Shown here in pieces: positions 42,561 through 54,739 of a DNA stretch of 64,000 bases; positions within the stretch are counted from its first letter, which is position 1, and each line of letters begins with the position of its first letter. Source of the stretch: Lepidurus packardi (Eukaryota > Arthropoda > Branchiopoda > Notostraca > Triopsidae); the NCBI GenBank assembly GCA_023053545.1, contig JAKZAN010000274.1, positions 1-64,000 on the forward strand, written 5' to 3'. The notes under the pieces are model-generated. The model saw only the letters and a list, made by a program, of their open reading frames with translations. It had not been told where the DNA came from and made no database searches. Position numbers and translations under genes: made by a program.

Positions 42561-44158
42561 GTCCGTAAGAAAGTAATTCATTCCGTAAGGAATTTATTAT
42601 GTTAGTAAGGAATTAATTCAGTCCGTAAGGAACTAATTCAGTCCGTAATGTATTAATGCAGTCCGTAAGAAATAAATTCAGCCCGTAAGGAATTAATTCA
42701 ATCTCTAAGGAATTACTTTGGTCCGTAAAGTATTAATTCATTCCGTTAAGAATTAATTCATTCTGTAAGGATTTAATTCAATCCGTAAGGAATTTATTCA
42801 GTCCGTAAGGAATTAATTCAGTCCGTAAGGAATTAATTCAATCCGTAATGAATTAATTCCGTACATTAATTAATTAATTCAGTCCGTAAGGAATTTATTC
42901 AGTCCGTAAGGAATTAATTCAGTCCGTAAGGAATTAATTCAGTCCGTAAGGAATTAATTCAATCCGTAATGAATTAATTCAGTCCATTAATTAATTAATT
43001 CAGTACGTAAATAATTAGTTCAGTCCATAAGGATTTAATTCAGTCCGTAAGGAATTAATTCAGTCCGTAAAGAATTAATTCAATCCGTAAGGAATTAATT
43101 CAATCCCTAAGGAATTAATTCATTCCCTAAGGAATTAATTCATTCCGTAAGGAATTAGTTCAGTCCGTAAGAAAGTAATTCAGCCCATAAGGAATTAATT
43201 CATTCCCTAAGGAATTAATTCAGTCCGTAAAGAATTAATTCAGTCCGTATGGAATTAATTCAGTAAGTAAGGAATTAATTCAGTCCGTTAGGAATTAATT
43301 CAGTCCGTAAGGAATTAATTCAATCCGTAAGGAATTAATTCCATCCGTAAGGAATTATTTCAATCCGTATGGAATTAATTCAATCCGTAAGGAATTAATT
43401 CAGTCCGTAAGGAATTAATTCAGTCCGTAAGGAATTAATTAAATCCGTAAATAATTAATTAAATCCGTAAGGAATTAATTCCGTCCGTAAGGAATTAATT
43501 CAGTCCGTAAGGAATTATTTCAATCCGTAATGAATTAATTCAGTCCATTAATTAATTAATTCAGTACGTAAATAATTAATTCAATCCGTAAGGATTTAAT
43601 TCATTCCGTAAGGAACTAATTCAGTCCGTAGTGTATTAATGCAGTCCGTAAGAAATAAATTCAGCCCGTAAGGAATTAATTCAATCTCTAAGGAATTAAT
43701 TTGGTCTGTAAGGAATTAATTCATTCCGTTAAGAATTAATTCATTCTGTAAGGAATTAATTCAATCCGTAACGAATTAATTCCGTCCGTAAGGAATTAAT
43801 TCAGTCCGGAAGGTATTAATTCAATCCGTAATGAATTAATTCAGTCCGAAAGGAATTAATTAAGTCCGTAAATAATTGATTCAGTCCTTAAGGAATTAAC
43901 TCAGTCCATTAATTAATTAATTCAGTCCGTAAGGAATTTATTCAGTCCATTAATTAATTAATTCAGTACGTAAATAATTAATTCAATCCGTAAGGAATTA
44001 ATTCAGTCCGTAAGGAATTAATTCCGTCCGTAAGGAATTAATTCAGTCCGTAAGGAATTATTTCAATCCGTAATGAATTAATTCAGTCCATTAATTAATT
44101 AATTCAGTACGTAAATAATTAATTCAATCCGTAAGGATTTAATTCATTCCGTAAGGAA

Positions 44159-45504
44159 TTAATGAAAGACAGACCTCATAAGAGAGGAGGGGGAATTTTA
44201 TTTTATGTGAAAAGTGGAATGCAAATCGACTGTCTACCAATGGAACCCTACGTAAACGGAGTACTGGAGGTAGGATGTGTGAAGGCAAAGTGGGAAAAAC
44301 AGGATATATATCTAGTCGGCATGTACCTACAAGTGCAAACAGGGAAAAAAATAACAAAACAAGAATATGAATTTTATTTGTCTCAAATCGGCCATGAAGA
44401 GAAATGTCTTATGTTTGGAGATTTTAATTCACACCATAATTAATGGAACGGAAAGGATTTTAACAATACCAGAGGGAATATTTTATTCTCGGTTTTAGAA
44501 GAATGGGGAAACTTAGTACTAGCTTCCCCAAAGGGCGTTGGTACACACACAACTGATAGAGGGGCGCTCACCACCATTGACCTAGTGTTTACGACAGCAA
44601 ACATGCACGACAAGACGCGAGTCAATATAGGGGCAATGCTACAAAGCGACCATCTCCCAATCATAATCGAAGTAGAAGGAGCAACGGGGTTGGTTATTAG
44701 AGAAACGACCCCGCGATGGAATTTTAAAAAAGCGAATTGGGAGGAGTGGAGCAGAGAAATGGAGGAAACAGACATAGAAAAGGGAGTGCGATGGGGAAGG
44801 GTAGAGGAACGATACAAGCGTTTTATAGATACACTCCTAAAAATCACTAAGAAGCATATACCCTGGAGAGAGGGGACAAGCAGGGAAAATAACACAAAAG
44901 GGAGCCAACGTAGAATACGGAAACCGTGGTGGGATGAGAATTGCAGCGAAGCAATAAGCATCATGCGAGCGAAGTATAGAATATTAAAACGAAACCCCAA
45001 CGCTGAAACCCTGACAGAATAAAAAAAATACAAAGCAATTGGCAACAGAGTCATACAGGAAACGAAAAGAGCCCACTGGAAGTCGAAGGTGGAGGGCCTA
45101 GGAAAACAAACAACAACAAAACAAATGTGGGAGCTAAAAAGAAGAATGGAAGGAGTACCAATGGAAAATATAGATAGGGTAAAATTCAACTCAGGGGAAA
45201 GTGTACACAACAAAACGAAGAGAAAGCAGGAATGCTGGTGGAGCATTTCGCCAAGATACAAAGTGAGGAGCCGGAAACGGAGGCAAATGAAGCGGAGATA
45301 TTCCACATGCAGTTTGAAATAGATAACATGATAGGCGATATAAACAGCACGACTGAGTTTGATACACCTTTTACAGAATGGGAAATAGAGGAGATTTTAA
45401 GAAAAACACCGAAAACTAGCCAAGGCAAAGACATGGTACATTATAACATTTTAACGAAAATACCAAAAAATAGGAGGCAAGCATTGAGAATGCTTTTATT
45501 AAGT
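44159..45504 (+). mobile_element. Non-LTR retrotransposon (LINE) fragment in the satellite
   Basis: Non-satellite sequence bounded on both sides by satellite monomers. It encodes, left to right, the C-terminal two thirds of an endonuclease/exonuclease/phosphatase-type endonuclease and the beginning of a reverse transcriptase. The 5' part (ORF1, endonuclease N-terminus) and everything beyond the first RT block, including the 3' UTR and tail, are absent. Both junctions carry ATTAA, a string also present in the satellite itself, so a true target-site duplication cannot be told from microhomology. Two in-frame stops and at least one frame change show it is dead. The clade is not assigned. Confidence 0.85.
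44162..45022 (+). pseudogene. LINE endonuclease domain, nonsense-interrupted
   Basis: One frame reads through the region with a single internal stop (TAA at 44,441-44,443). Upstream of the stop the product ends in GDFNSHH, the block of APE-type LINE endonucleases that carries catalytic Asp and Asn. Downstream, in the same frame, come a TTIDLVF block and SDHLPI, the block with the catalytic Asp-His pair. The final part, rich in Trp, Lys and Glu, resembles the linker between endonuclease and RT in this family. The frame ends at a second stop at 45,020-45,022, which is also internal because the same frame continues sensibly beyond it. The N-terminal endonuclease blocks are missing. The family assignment is from motif recognition. 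Confidence 0.8.
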
Positions 45505-45507
45505 CCG
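45023..45507 (+). pseudogene. LINE linker and start of reverse transcriptase, frameshifted
   Basis: After the stop at 45,022 the same frame continues with a basic linker to about 45,200. Coding similarity then moves to another frame (open 45,232-45,510). This second frame holds a segment of the type FTEWEIEEILRKTPKTSQGKD, matching the region just before and at RT block 1 of LINEs, where a Gly-Pro/Lys-Asp turn is usual. The fragment is cut about 30 codons later by a return to satellite, and its last codons (LSP) already come from the monomer. No catalytic RT motif is present. Confidence 0.7.
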
Positions 45508-48500
45508 TAAGGAATTAATTAAATCCGTAAGGAACTAATTCAGTCCATAAGGAATTAATTCAGTAAGAAAGGAATTCAATCAATCCTAAAGAATTAATTC
45601 AGTCCGTAATGTATTAATGCAGTCCGTAAGAAATAAATTCAGCCCGTAAGGAATTAATTCAATCTCTAAGGAATTACTTTGGTCCGTAAAGTATTAATTC
45701 ATTCCGTTAAGAATTAATTCATTCTGTAAGGATTTAATTCAATCCGTAAGGAATTTATTCAGTCCGTAAGGAATTAATTCAGTCCGTAAGGAATTAATTC
45801 AATCCGTAATGAATTAATTCCGTACATTAATTAATTAATTCAGTCCGTAAGGAATTTATTCAGTCCGTAAGGAATTAATTCAGTCCGTAAGGAATTAATT
45901 CAGTCCGTAAGGAATTAATTCAATCCGTAATGAATTAATTCAGTCCATTAATTAATTAATTCAGTACGTAAATAATTAGTTCAGTCCATAAGGATTTAAT
46001 TCAGTCCGTAAGGAATTAATTCAGTCCGTAAAGAATTAATTCAATCCGTAAGGAATTAATTCAATCCCTAAGGAATTAATTCCATCCGTAAGGAATTAAT
46101 TCAGTCCGTAAGGAATTAATTCATTCCTTAAGGAATTAATTCTGTCCGTAAGGAATTAATTCAGTAAGAAAGGAATTCAATCAATCCTAAAGAATTAATT
46201 CAGTCCGCAAGGAATTAATTCAGTCAGTAAGGAATTATTTCATTAAGTAAGGAATTCAAAAAATCCTAAATAATTAATTCAGTCCGTAATTAATTAATTC
46301 AGTCCGTAAGGAATTAATTCAGTCCGTAAGGAATTAATTCAGTCCGTAAGGAATTAATTCAGTAAGAAAGGAATTCAATCAATCCTAAAGAATTAATTCA
46401 GTCCGTAAGGAATTAATTCAGTCCGTAAGGAATTAATTCAGTAAGTAAGGAATTAATTCAGTCCGTAAGGAATTAGTTCAATCCGTAAGGAATTAACTCA
46501 GTCCGTAAGGAATTAGTTCAGTCCTTAAGGAATTAATTCCATCCGTAAGGAATTAATTCAGTCCGGAAGGAATTATATCAGGCCGTAAAGAAATTCATGC
46601 ATTCCGTAAGGAATTATTTCAGTCCGTAAGGAATTAATTCAGTCCGTAAGGAATTAATTCAGTCCGTAAGGAATTAATTCCATCCGTAAGGAATTAATTC
46701 AGTCCGTAAGGAATTATTTCAGTCCGTAAGGAATTAATTCAGTCCGTAAGGAATTAATTCAGTCAGTAAGGAATTAATTCAGTCCGTAAGGAATTAATTC
46801 AGTCAGTAAGGAATTAATTCAGTCCGTAAGGAATTAATTCAGTCCGTAAGGAATTAATTCAGTCCGTAAGGAATTATTTCAGTCCGTAAGGAATTAATTC
46901 AGTCCGTAAAGAATTAATTCAGTCCGTAAGGAATTAATTCAATCCGTAAGAAATTAATTCAGTCCGTAAAGAATTAATTCAGTCCGTAAGGAATTAATTC
47001 AGTCCGTAAAGAATTAATTCAGTCCGTAAGGAATTATATCAGGCTGTAAAGAAATTCCTTCATTCCGTAAGGAATTATTTCTGTCCGTAAGGAATTAATT
47101 CAGTAAGAAAGGAATTCAATTAATCCTGAAGAATTAATTCCTTCCGTAAGGAATTAATTCAGTAAGTAAGGAATTCAAAAAATCCTAAATAATTAATTCA
47201 GTCCGTAAGGAACTAATTCAGCACGTAAGGAATTAATTCGTTCCGAAAGGAATTAACTAAATCGGTAAGGAATTAATTCAGTGAGTATGAAATTCAATCA
47301 ATCCTAAATAATTAATTCAATCCGTAAGGATTTAATTCAGTCCGTAAGGAATTAATTCAGTCAGTAAGGAATTAATTCAGTCCGTAAGGAATTAATTCAG
47401 TCAGTAAGGAATTAATTCAGTCCGTAAGGAATTAATTCAGTCCGTAAGGAATTATTTCAGTCCATAAGGAATTAATTCAGTCCGTAAAGAATTAATTCAG
47501 TCCGTAAGGAATTAATTCAATCCGTAAGAAATTAATTCAGTCCGTAATGAATTAATTCAGTCCGTAAGGAATTAGTTCAGTCCGTAAGGAATTATTTCAG
47601 TCCGTAAGGAATTAATTCAGTCCGTAAAGAATTAATTCAGTCCGTAAGGAATTAATTCAGTCCGTAAGGAATTAATTCAGTCCGTAAGGAATTATTTCAG
47701 TCCGTAAGGAAATAATTCAGTCCGTAAAGAAATAATTCAGTCCGTAAGGAATTAATTCAGTCCGTAAGGAATTAATTCAGTCCGTAAGGAATTATTTCAG
47801 TCCGTAAGGAATTAATTCAGTCCGTAAATAATTAATTCAGTCCGTAAGGAATTAATTCAATCCGTAAGAAATTAATTCAGTCCGTAAAGAATTAATTCAG
47901 TCCGTAAGGAATTAATTCAGTCCGTAAAGAATTAATTCAGTCCGTAAGGAATTATATCAGGCTGTAAAGAAATTCCTTCATTCCGTAAGGAATTATTTCT
48001 GTCCGTAAGGAATTAATTCAGTCCGTAAGGAATTAATTCAGTCCGTAAAGAAATAATTCAGCCCGTAAGGAATTAATTCAATCCGTAAGAAATTAATTCA
48101 GTCCGTAAAGAATTAATTCAGTCCGTAAGGAATTAGTTCAGTCCGTAAGGAATTATTTCAGTCCGTAAGGAATTAATTCAGTCCGTAAGGAATTAATTCA
48201 GTCCGTAAAGAAATAATTCAGTCCGTAAGGAATTAATTCAATCCGTAAGAAATTAATTCAGTCCGTAAAGAATTAATTCAGTCCGTAAGGAATTAGTTCA
48301 GTCCGTATGGAATTATTTCAGTCCGTAAGGAATTAATTCAGTCCGTAAAGAATTAATTCAGTCCGTAAGGAATAAATTCAATCCGTAAGAAATTAATTCA
48401 GTCCGTAAAGAATTAATTCAGTCCGTAAGGAATTAGTTCAGTCCGTAAGGAATTATTTCAGTCCGTAAGGAATTAATTCAGTCCGTAAGGAATTAATTCA

Positions 48501-51500
48501 GTCCGTAAAGAATTAATTCAGTCCGTAAGGAATTAATTCAGTCCGTAAGGAATTAATTCATTCCGTAAGGAATTAATTCAGTCCGTAAGGAATTAATTCA
48601 GTCCGTAAGGAATTAATTCAGTCCGTAAAGAATTAATTCAGTCCGTAAGGAATAAATTTAATCCGTAAGAAATTAATTCAGTCCGTAAAGAATTAATTCA
48701 GTCCGTAAGGAATTAGTTCAGTCCGTAAGGAATTATTTCAGTCCGTAAGGAATTAATTCAGTCCGTAAGGAATTAATTCAGTCCGTAAAGAATTAATTCA
48801 GTCCGTAAGGAATTAATTCAGTCCGTAAGGAATTAATTCAGTCCGTAAAGAATTAATTCAGTCCGTAAGGAATCAATTCCATCCGTAAGGAATTAATTCA
48901 GTCCGTAAGGAATTAATTCAGTCCGTAAGGAATTAATTCAGTAAGAAAGGAATTCAATCAATCCTAAAGAATTAATTAAGTACGTAAGGAATTAATTCAG
49001 TCCGTAAGGAATTAATTCAATCCGTAAGGAATTAATTCAGTCCGTAATTAATTAATTCATTCCGTAATTAATTAATTCATTCCGAAAGGAATTAATTCAG
49101 TCCGTAAGGAATTTATTCAGTCCGTAAGGAATTAATTCAGTCCGTAAGGAATTAATTCAGTCCGTAAGGAATTAATTCAGTCCGTAAGGAATTAATTCAG
49201 TCCGTAAGAAATTATTTTAGTCCGTAAGGAATTAATTCAGTCCGTAAGGAATTATATCAGGCCGTAAAGAAATTCATTCATTCCGTAAGGAATTAATTCT
49301 GTCCGTAAGGAATTAATTCAGTCCGAAATCAATTAATTCAGTCCGTAAGGAATTAATTCACTCCGTAAGGAATTAATTCAGTGAGTAAGGAATTAATTCA
49401 GTCCGTAAAGAATTAATTCAGTCCGTAAGGAATTAATTCAATCGGTAAGGAATTAGTTCAGTCCGTAAGGAATTAATCCATTAAGTAAGGAATTAATTCA
49501 GTCAGTAAGGAATTAAATCAGGCCGTACGGAATTAATTCATTCCGTAAGGAATTAATTCGTTCCGAAAGGAATTAACTAAATCGGTAAGGAACTAATTCA
49601 GTAAGTAAGGAATTCAATCAATCCTAAATAATTAATTCAGTCCCTAAGGAATTAATTCAGTACGTAAGGAATTAATTCAGTCCGTAAGGAATTATATCAG
49701 GCCGTAAAGAAATTCATTCATTCCGTAAGGAATTAATTCAGTAAGAAAGGAATTCAATCAATCCTAAAGAATTATTTCAGTCCGTAAGGAATTAATTAAG
49801 TCCGTAAGGAATTAATTAAGTACGTAAGGAATTAATTCAGTCCGTAAAGAATTAATTCAGTCCGTAAAGAATTAATTCAGTCCGTAAGGAATTAATTCAG
49901 TCCGTAATGAATTAATTAAGTACGTAATTAATTAATTCATTCCGTAATTAATTAATTCATTCCGAAAGGAATTAATTCAGTCCGTAAGGAATTAATTCAG
50001 TCCGTAAGGAATTAATTCAGTCCGTAAGGAATTAATTCAGTCCGTAAGGAATTAATTCAGTCCGTAAGAAATTATTTTAGTCCGTAAGGAATTAATTCAG
50101 TCCGTAAGGAATTATATCAGGCCGTAAAGAAATTCATTCATTCCGTAAGGAATTAATTCTGTCCGTAAGGAATTAATTCAGTCCGAAATCAATTAATTCA
50201 GTCCGTAAGGAATTAATTCACTCCGTAAGGAATTAATTCAGTGAGTAAGGAATTAATTCAGTCCGTAAAGAATTAATTCAGTCCGTAAGGAATTAATTCA
50301 ATCGGTAAGGAATTAGTTCAGTCCGTAAGGAATTAATCCATTAAGTAAGGAATTAATTCAGTCAGTAAGGAATTAAATCAGGCCGTACGGAATTAATTCA
50401 TTCCGTAAGGAATTAATTCGTTCCGAAAGGAATTAACTAAATCGGTAAGGAACTAATTCAGTAAGTAAGGAATTCAATCAATCCTAAAGAATTAATTCAG
50501 TAAGTAAGGAATTCAATAAATCCTAAATAATTAATTCAGTCCGTAAGGAATTAATTCAGTCCGTAAGGAACTAATTCAGTACGTAAGGAATTAATACGTT
50601 CCGAAAGGAATTAACAAAATCGGTAAGGAATTAATTCAGTAAGTAAGGAATTCAATCAATCCTAAATAATTAATTCAGTCCCTAAGGAATTAATTCAGTA
50701 CGTAAGGAATTAATTCAGTCCGTAAGGAATTATATCAGGCCGTAAAGAAATTCATTCATTCCGTAAGGAATTAATTCAGTAAGAAAGGAATTCAATCAAT
50801 CCTAAAGAATTATTTCAGTCCGTAAGGAATTAATTAAGTCCGTAAGGAATTAATTAAGTACGTAAGGAATTAATTCAATCCGTAAGGAATTAATTCAGTC
50901 CGTAAAGAATTAATTCAGTCCGTAAGGAATTAATTCAGTCCGTAATGAATTAATTAAGTACGTAAGGAATTAGTTCAGTCTGAAAGGTTTTAATTAAGTA
51001 CGTAAGGAATTAATTCAATCCGTAAGGAATTAATTCAGTCCGTAAAGAATTAATTCAGTCCGTAAGGAATTAATTCAGTCCGTAATGAATTAATTAAGTA
51101 CGTAAGGAATTAATTCAGTCCGTAAGGAATTAATTCAGTCCGTAAGGAATAAATTCAGTAAGAAAGGAATTCAATCAATCCTAAAGAATTAATTCAGTCC
51201 GTAAGGACTTATATCAGGCCGTAAATAAATTCATTCATTCCGCAAGGAATTAATTCTGTCCGTAAGGAATTAATTCAGTAAGAAAGGAATTCAGTCAATC
51301 CTAAAGAATTAATTCAGTCCGTAAGGAATTAATTCAGTCCGTAAGGAATTAATTAAGTACGTAAGGAATTTATTCAGTCCGTAAGGAATTAATTCAGTCC
51401 GTAAGGAACTAATTCAATCCGTAAGGAATTAATTCAGTCCGTAAGGACTTAATTCGTTCCGAAAGGAATTAATTAAATCGGTAAGGAATTAATTCAGTCC

Positions 51501-54243
51501 GTAAGGAATTAATTCAGTCCGTAAGGAATTAATTCAGTCCGTAAGGAATTAATTAAGTACGTAAGGAATTAATTCAGTAAGTAAGAAATTCAATCAATCC
51601 TAAATAATTCATTCAGTCCGTAAGGAATTGATTCAGTCTGAAAGGAATTAGTTCAGTCCGTAAGGAATTAATTCAGTCCGAAATTAATTAATTCATTCCT
51701 TAATTCAGTCCGTAAGGATAAATTCAGTCCGTAAGGAATTATTTCAGTCCGTAAAGAATTAATTCTGTCCGTAAGGAATTAATTCAATCCGTAAGGAATT
51801 AGTTCAGTCCGTAAGGAATTAATCCATTCCGTAAGGAATTAATTCAGTCAGTAAGGAATTAAATCAGGCCGCACGGAATTAATTCAGTCCGTAAGGAATT
51901 AATTCAGTAAGTAAGGAAATCAATCAATCCTAAAGAATTAATTCAGTCCGTAAGGAATTAATTCAATCCGTAAGGAATTAATTCAGTCCGTAAGGAATTA
52001 ATTCGTTCCGAAAGGAATTAATTAAATCGGTAAGGAATTAATTCAGTCCGTAAGGAATTAATTCAGTCCGTAAGGAATTAATTCAGTCCGTAAGGAATTA
52101 ATTAAGTACGTAAGGAATTAATTCAGTAAGTAAGGAATTCAATCAATCCTAAATAATTCATTCAGTCCGTAAGGAATTAATTCAGTCTGAAAGGAATTAA
52201 TTCAGTCCGTAAGGAATTAATTCAGTCCGAAATTAATTAATTCAGTCCGTAAGGAATTAATTCAGTCCGTAAAGAATTAATTCAGTCCGTAAGGAATTAA
52301 TTCAGTCCGTAATGAATTAATTAAGTACGTAAGGAATTAATTCAGTCTGAAAGGTATTAATTAAGGACGTAAGGAATTAATTCAATCCGTAAGGAATTAA
52401 TTCAGTCCGTAAAGAATTAATTCTGTCCGTAAGGAATTAATTCAGTCCGTAATGAATTAATTAAGTACGTAAGGAATTAGTTCAGTCTGAAAGGTTTTAA
52501 TTAAGTACGTAAGGAATTAATTCAATCCGTAAGGAATTAATTCAGTCCGTAAAGAATTAATTCAGTCCGTAAGGAATTAATTCAGTCCGTAATGAATTAA
52601 TTAAGTACGTAAGGAATTAATTCAGTCCGTAAGGAATTAATTCAGTCCGTAAGGAATAAATTCAGTAAGAAAGGAATTCAATCAATCCTAAAGAATTAAT
52701 TCAGTCCGTAAGGACTTATATCAGGCCGTAAATAAATTCATTCATTCCGCAAGGAATTATTTCTGTCCGTAAGGAATTAATTCAGTAAGAAAGGAATTCA
52801 GTCAATCCTAAAGAATTAATTCAGTCCGTAAGGAATTAATTCAGTCCGTAAGGAATTAATTAAGTACGTAAGGAATTTATTCAGTCCGTAAGGAATTAAT
52901 TCAGTCCGTAAGGAATTAATTCAGTCCGTAAGGAATTAATTCAGTCCGTAAGGAATTAATTCAGTCCGTAAAGAATTAATTCATTCCGTAAGGAATTAAT
53001 TCAATCCGTAAGGAATTAGTTCAGTCCGTAAGGAATTAATCCCTTCCGTAAGGAATTAATTCAGTCAGTAAGGAATTAAATCAGGCCGTACGGAATTAAT
53101 TCATTCCGTAAGGAATTAATTCAGTCCGTAAGGAATTAATTCAGTAAGTAAGGAATTCAATCAATCCTAAAGATATAATTCAGTCCGTAAGGAACTAATT
53201 CAATCCGTAAGGAATTAATTCAGTCCGTAAGGACTTAATTCGTTCCGAAAGGAATTAATTAAATCGGTAAGGAATTAATTCAGTCCGTAAGGAATTAATT
53301 CAGTCCGTAAGGAATTAATTCAGTCCGTAAGGAATTAATTAAGTACGTAAGGAATTAATTCAGTAAGTAAGGAATTCAATCAATCCTAAATAATTCATTC
53401 AGTCCGTAAGGAATTGATTCAGTCTGAAAGGAATTAGTTCAGTCCGTAAGGAATTAATTCAGTCCGAAATTAATTAATTCATTCCTTAATTCAGTCCGTA
53501 AGGATAAATTCAGTCCGTAAGGAATTATTTCAGTCCGTAAAGAATTAATTCTGTCCGTAAGGAATTAATTCAATCCGTAAGGAATTAGTTCAGTCCGTAA
53601 GGAATTAATCCATTCCGTAAGGAATTAATTCAGTCAGTAAGGAATTAAATCAGGCCGCACGGAATTAATTCATTCCGTAAGGAATTAATTCAGTCCGTAA
53701 GGAATTAATTCAGTAAGTAAGGAAATCAATCAATCCTAAAGAATTAATTCAGTCCGTAAGGAATTAATTCAATCCGTAAGGAATTAATTCAGTCCGTAAG
53801 GAATTAATTCGTTCCGAAAGGAATTAATTAAATCGGTAAGGAATTAATTCAGTCCGTAAGGAATTAATTCAGTCCGTAAGGAATTAATTCAGTCCGTAAG
53901 GAATTAATTAAGTACGTAAGGAATTAATTCAGTAAGTAAGGAATTCAATCAATCCTAAATAATTCATTCAGTCCGTAAGGAATTAATTCAGTCTGAAAGG
54001 AATTAATTCAGTCCGTAAGGAATTAATTCAGTCCGAAATTAATTAATTCAGTCCGTAAGGAATTAATTCAGTCCGTAAAGAATTAATTCAGTCCGTAAGG
54101 AATTAATTCAGTCCGTAATGAATTAATTAAGTACGTAAGGAATTAATTCAGTCTGAAAGGTATTAATTAAGGACGTAAGGAATTAATTCAGTCCGTAAGG
54201 AATTAATTTAGTCCGTAAAGAAGTAATTCAGTCCGTAAGGAAT
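45505..54243. repeat. AT-rich 20-bp satellite array, block B
   Basis: The same 20-bp monomer family as block A, without any gene. A variant of the type TATATCAGGCCGTAAAGAAA followed by TTCATTCATTCCG occurs only in this block and in the short block after the LTR element (near 46,570, 47,035, 47,950, 49,250, 49,690, 50,110, 50,730, 51,210, 52,730 and 63,915). The first ~500 bp are a paralogous copy of 42,640-43,110 at an offset of 2,961 (markers at 42,650/45,611 and 42,859/45,820), so the LINE fragment lies between two related array segments. Further duplications have offsets of 860 bp (49,321 and 50,181), 1,507 bp (51,241 and 52,748) and 1,786 bp (51,691 and 53,477). Confidence 0.95.
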
Positions 54244-54697
54244 TGTAAGATTGTGCTTTTATTCTCCCGCTTGTTTTTGAGTGCCCCACCTGTATTCTCC
54301 CGTAAACACTAGATGTCGCCCTCCACATGCATGAAGCCATGCATGTGTCTGATTAATCCGCTATTGCCCAATACTGAGAACCCCCTTATTATGTACGAAC
54401 CGCCCACACCAATGAAGTAGTAGCTCAGCTTACTAGTTAATTGTTTTCCTGGTGGCTTTCATTTTATCAATCAGGGCAGTCAGAATTTGCCTTTAGTAGG
54501 GGTCGGTATTCGCCTTTGGTGGAAAGCTGGTGCTCGCTTTTAGCAGAGGGTGTTAGAGTGGATATGTACAAAATACATCCGTGAACCAGAGTCTAAGTCC
54601 TTTTTCGGACTCTAACTTTACTCCGTGAGTCCTGATAACCACAGCCTCTCCTTCCGCCACAAAGAACCTACTATAATTTGTAAGACACTTTCTTACA
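54244..54697 (+). repeat. 5' LTR (454 bp)
   Basis: Begins TGTAAGA and ends TCTTACA, a perfect 7-bp terminal inverted repeat with the standard TG...CA ends. It matches 62,996-63,449 over its full length with six substitutions (1.3%) and no indel. It is followed two bases later by the primer-binding site. I see no canonical AATAAA in it, and no core promoter that I would call with confidence. Confidence 0.95.
54324..54347. promoter_or_regulatory. Perfect hairpin in the 5' LTR
   Basis: Arms CACATGCATG (54,324-54,333) and CATGCATGTG (54,338-54,347) pair perfectly around a 4-nt AAGC loop. The arms are built from overlapping ATGCAT palindromes. In the 3' LTR one substitution shortens the arms to 9 bp. 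It could be a protein-binding dyad or an RNA structure if transcribed. The function is unknown. Confidence 0.6.
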
Positions 54698-54699
54698 AC

Positions 54700-54717
54700 T
54701 GGCGCAGCCGGTAGGAT
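54700..54717 (+). other. Primer-binding site (tRNA-Ser type)
   Basis: TGGCGCAGCCGGTAGGAT begins two nucleotides after the LTR end. The initial TGG is complementary to the CCA end of a tRNA. The sequence resembles the serine-tRNA primer site known from insect errantiviruses of the 17.6/297 group. The tRNA identity is from memory of that group and should be confirmed against the host tRNA-Ser 3' end. Confidence 0.8.
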
Positions 54718-54739
54718 TGGCTTTTAGGCTCACGACATC

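Larger units (their letters stand above)
1..44158. repeat. AT-rich 20-bp satellite array, block A
   Basis: The whole block is a head-to-tail array of a 20-bp monomer, consensus AATTAATTCAGTCCGTAAGG, with point variants and small indels (for example AATTAAGTCC, AATTCAATCC, GTACGTAAGG, CCGTAATGGATT). A diverged two-monomer variant containing GAATTCAATCAATCCTAAAG recurs throughout and serves as a phase marker for higher-order repeats. TAA occurs in several frames of the monomer, so no long reading frame exists and I see no gene. Variant composition changes along the block: 1 to about 35.3 kb is dominated by GTCCGTAAGG monomers, whereas about 35.3-44.1 kb is enriched in AATCCGTAAGG monomers and a CCATTAATTAATTAATTCAG variant, with some 35-kb-type segments mixed in. 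Such an array is typical of (peri)centromeric or other constitutive heterochromatin, but the chromosomal position is inference. Confidence 0.97.

Noticed and set aside
1..44158. CRISPR-like array (regular short repeats)
   Set aside because: The whole 20-bp unit is repeated without unique spacers, variants are point changes, and the context is eukaryotic with retroelements.
1..44158. Telomeric repeat
   Set aside because: The 20-bp unit contains nothing like TTAGG or related insect telomere motifs, and the array is interrupted by interspersed elements.
44440..45306. Minus-strand open frame of 288 codons over the LINE fragment
   Set aside because: It is the antisense shadow of the LINE endonuclease frame. 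The product is low in recognisable motifs, and the plus strand carries clear GDFNSHH and SDHLPI motifs.
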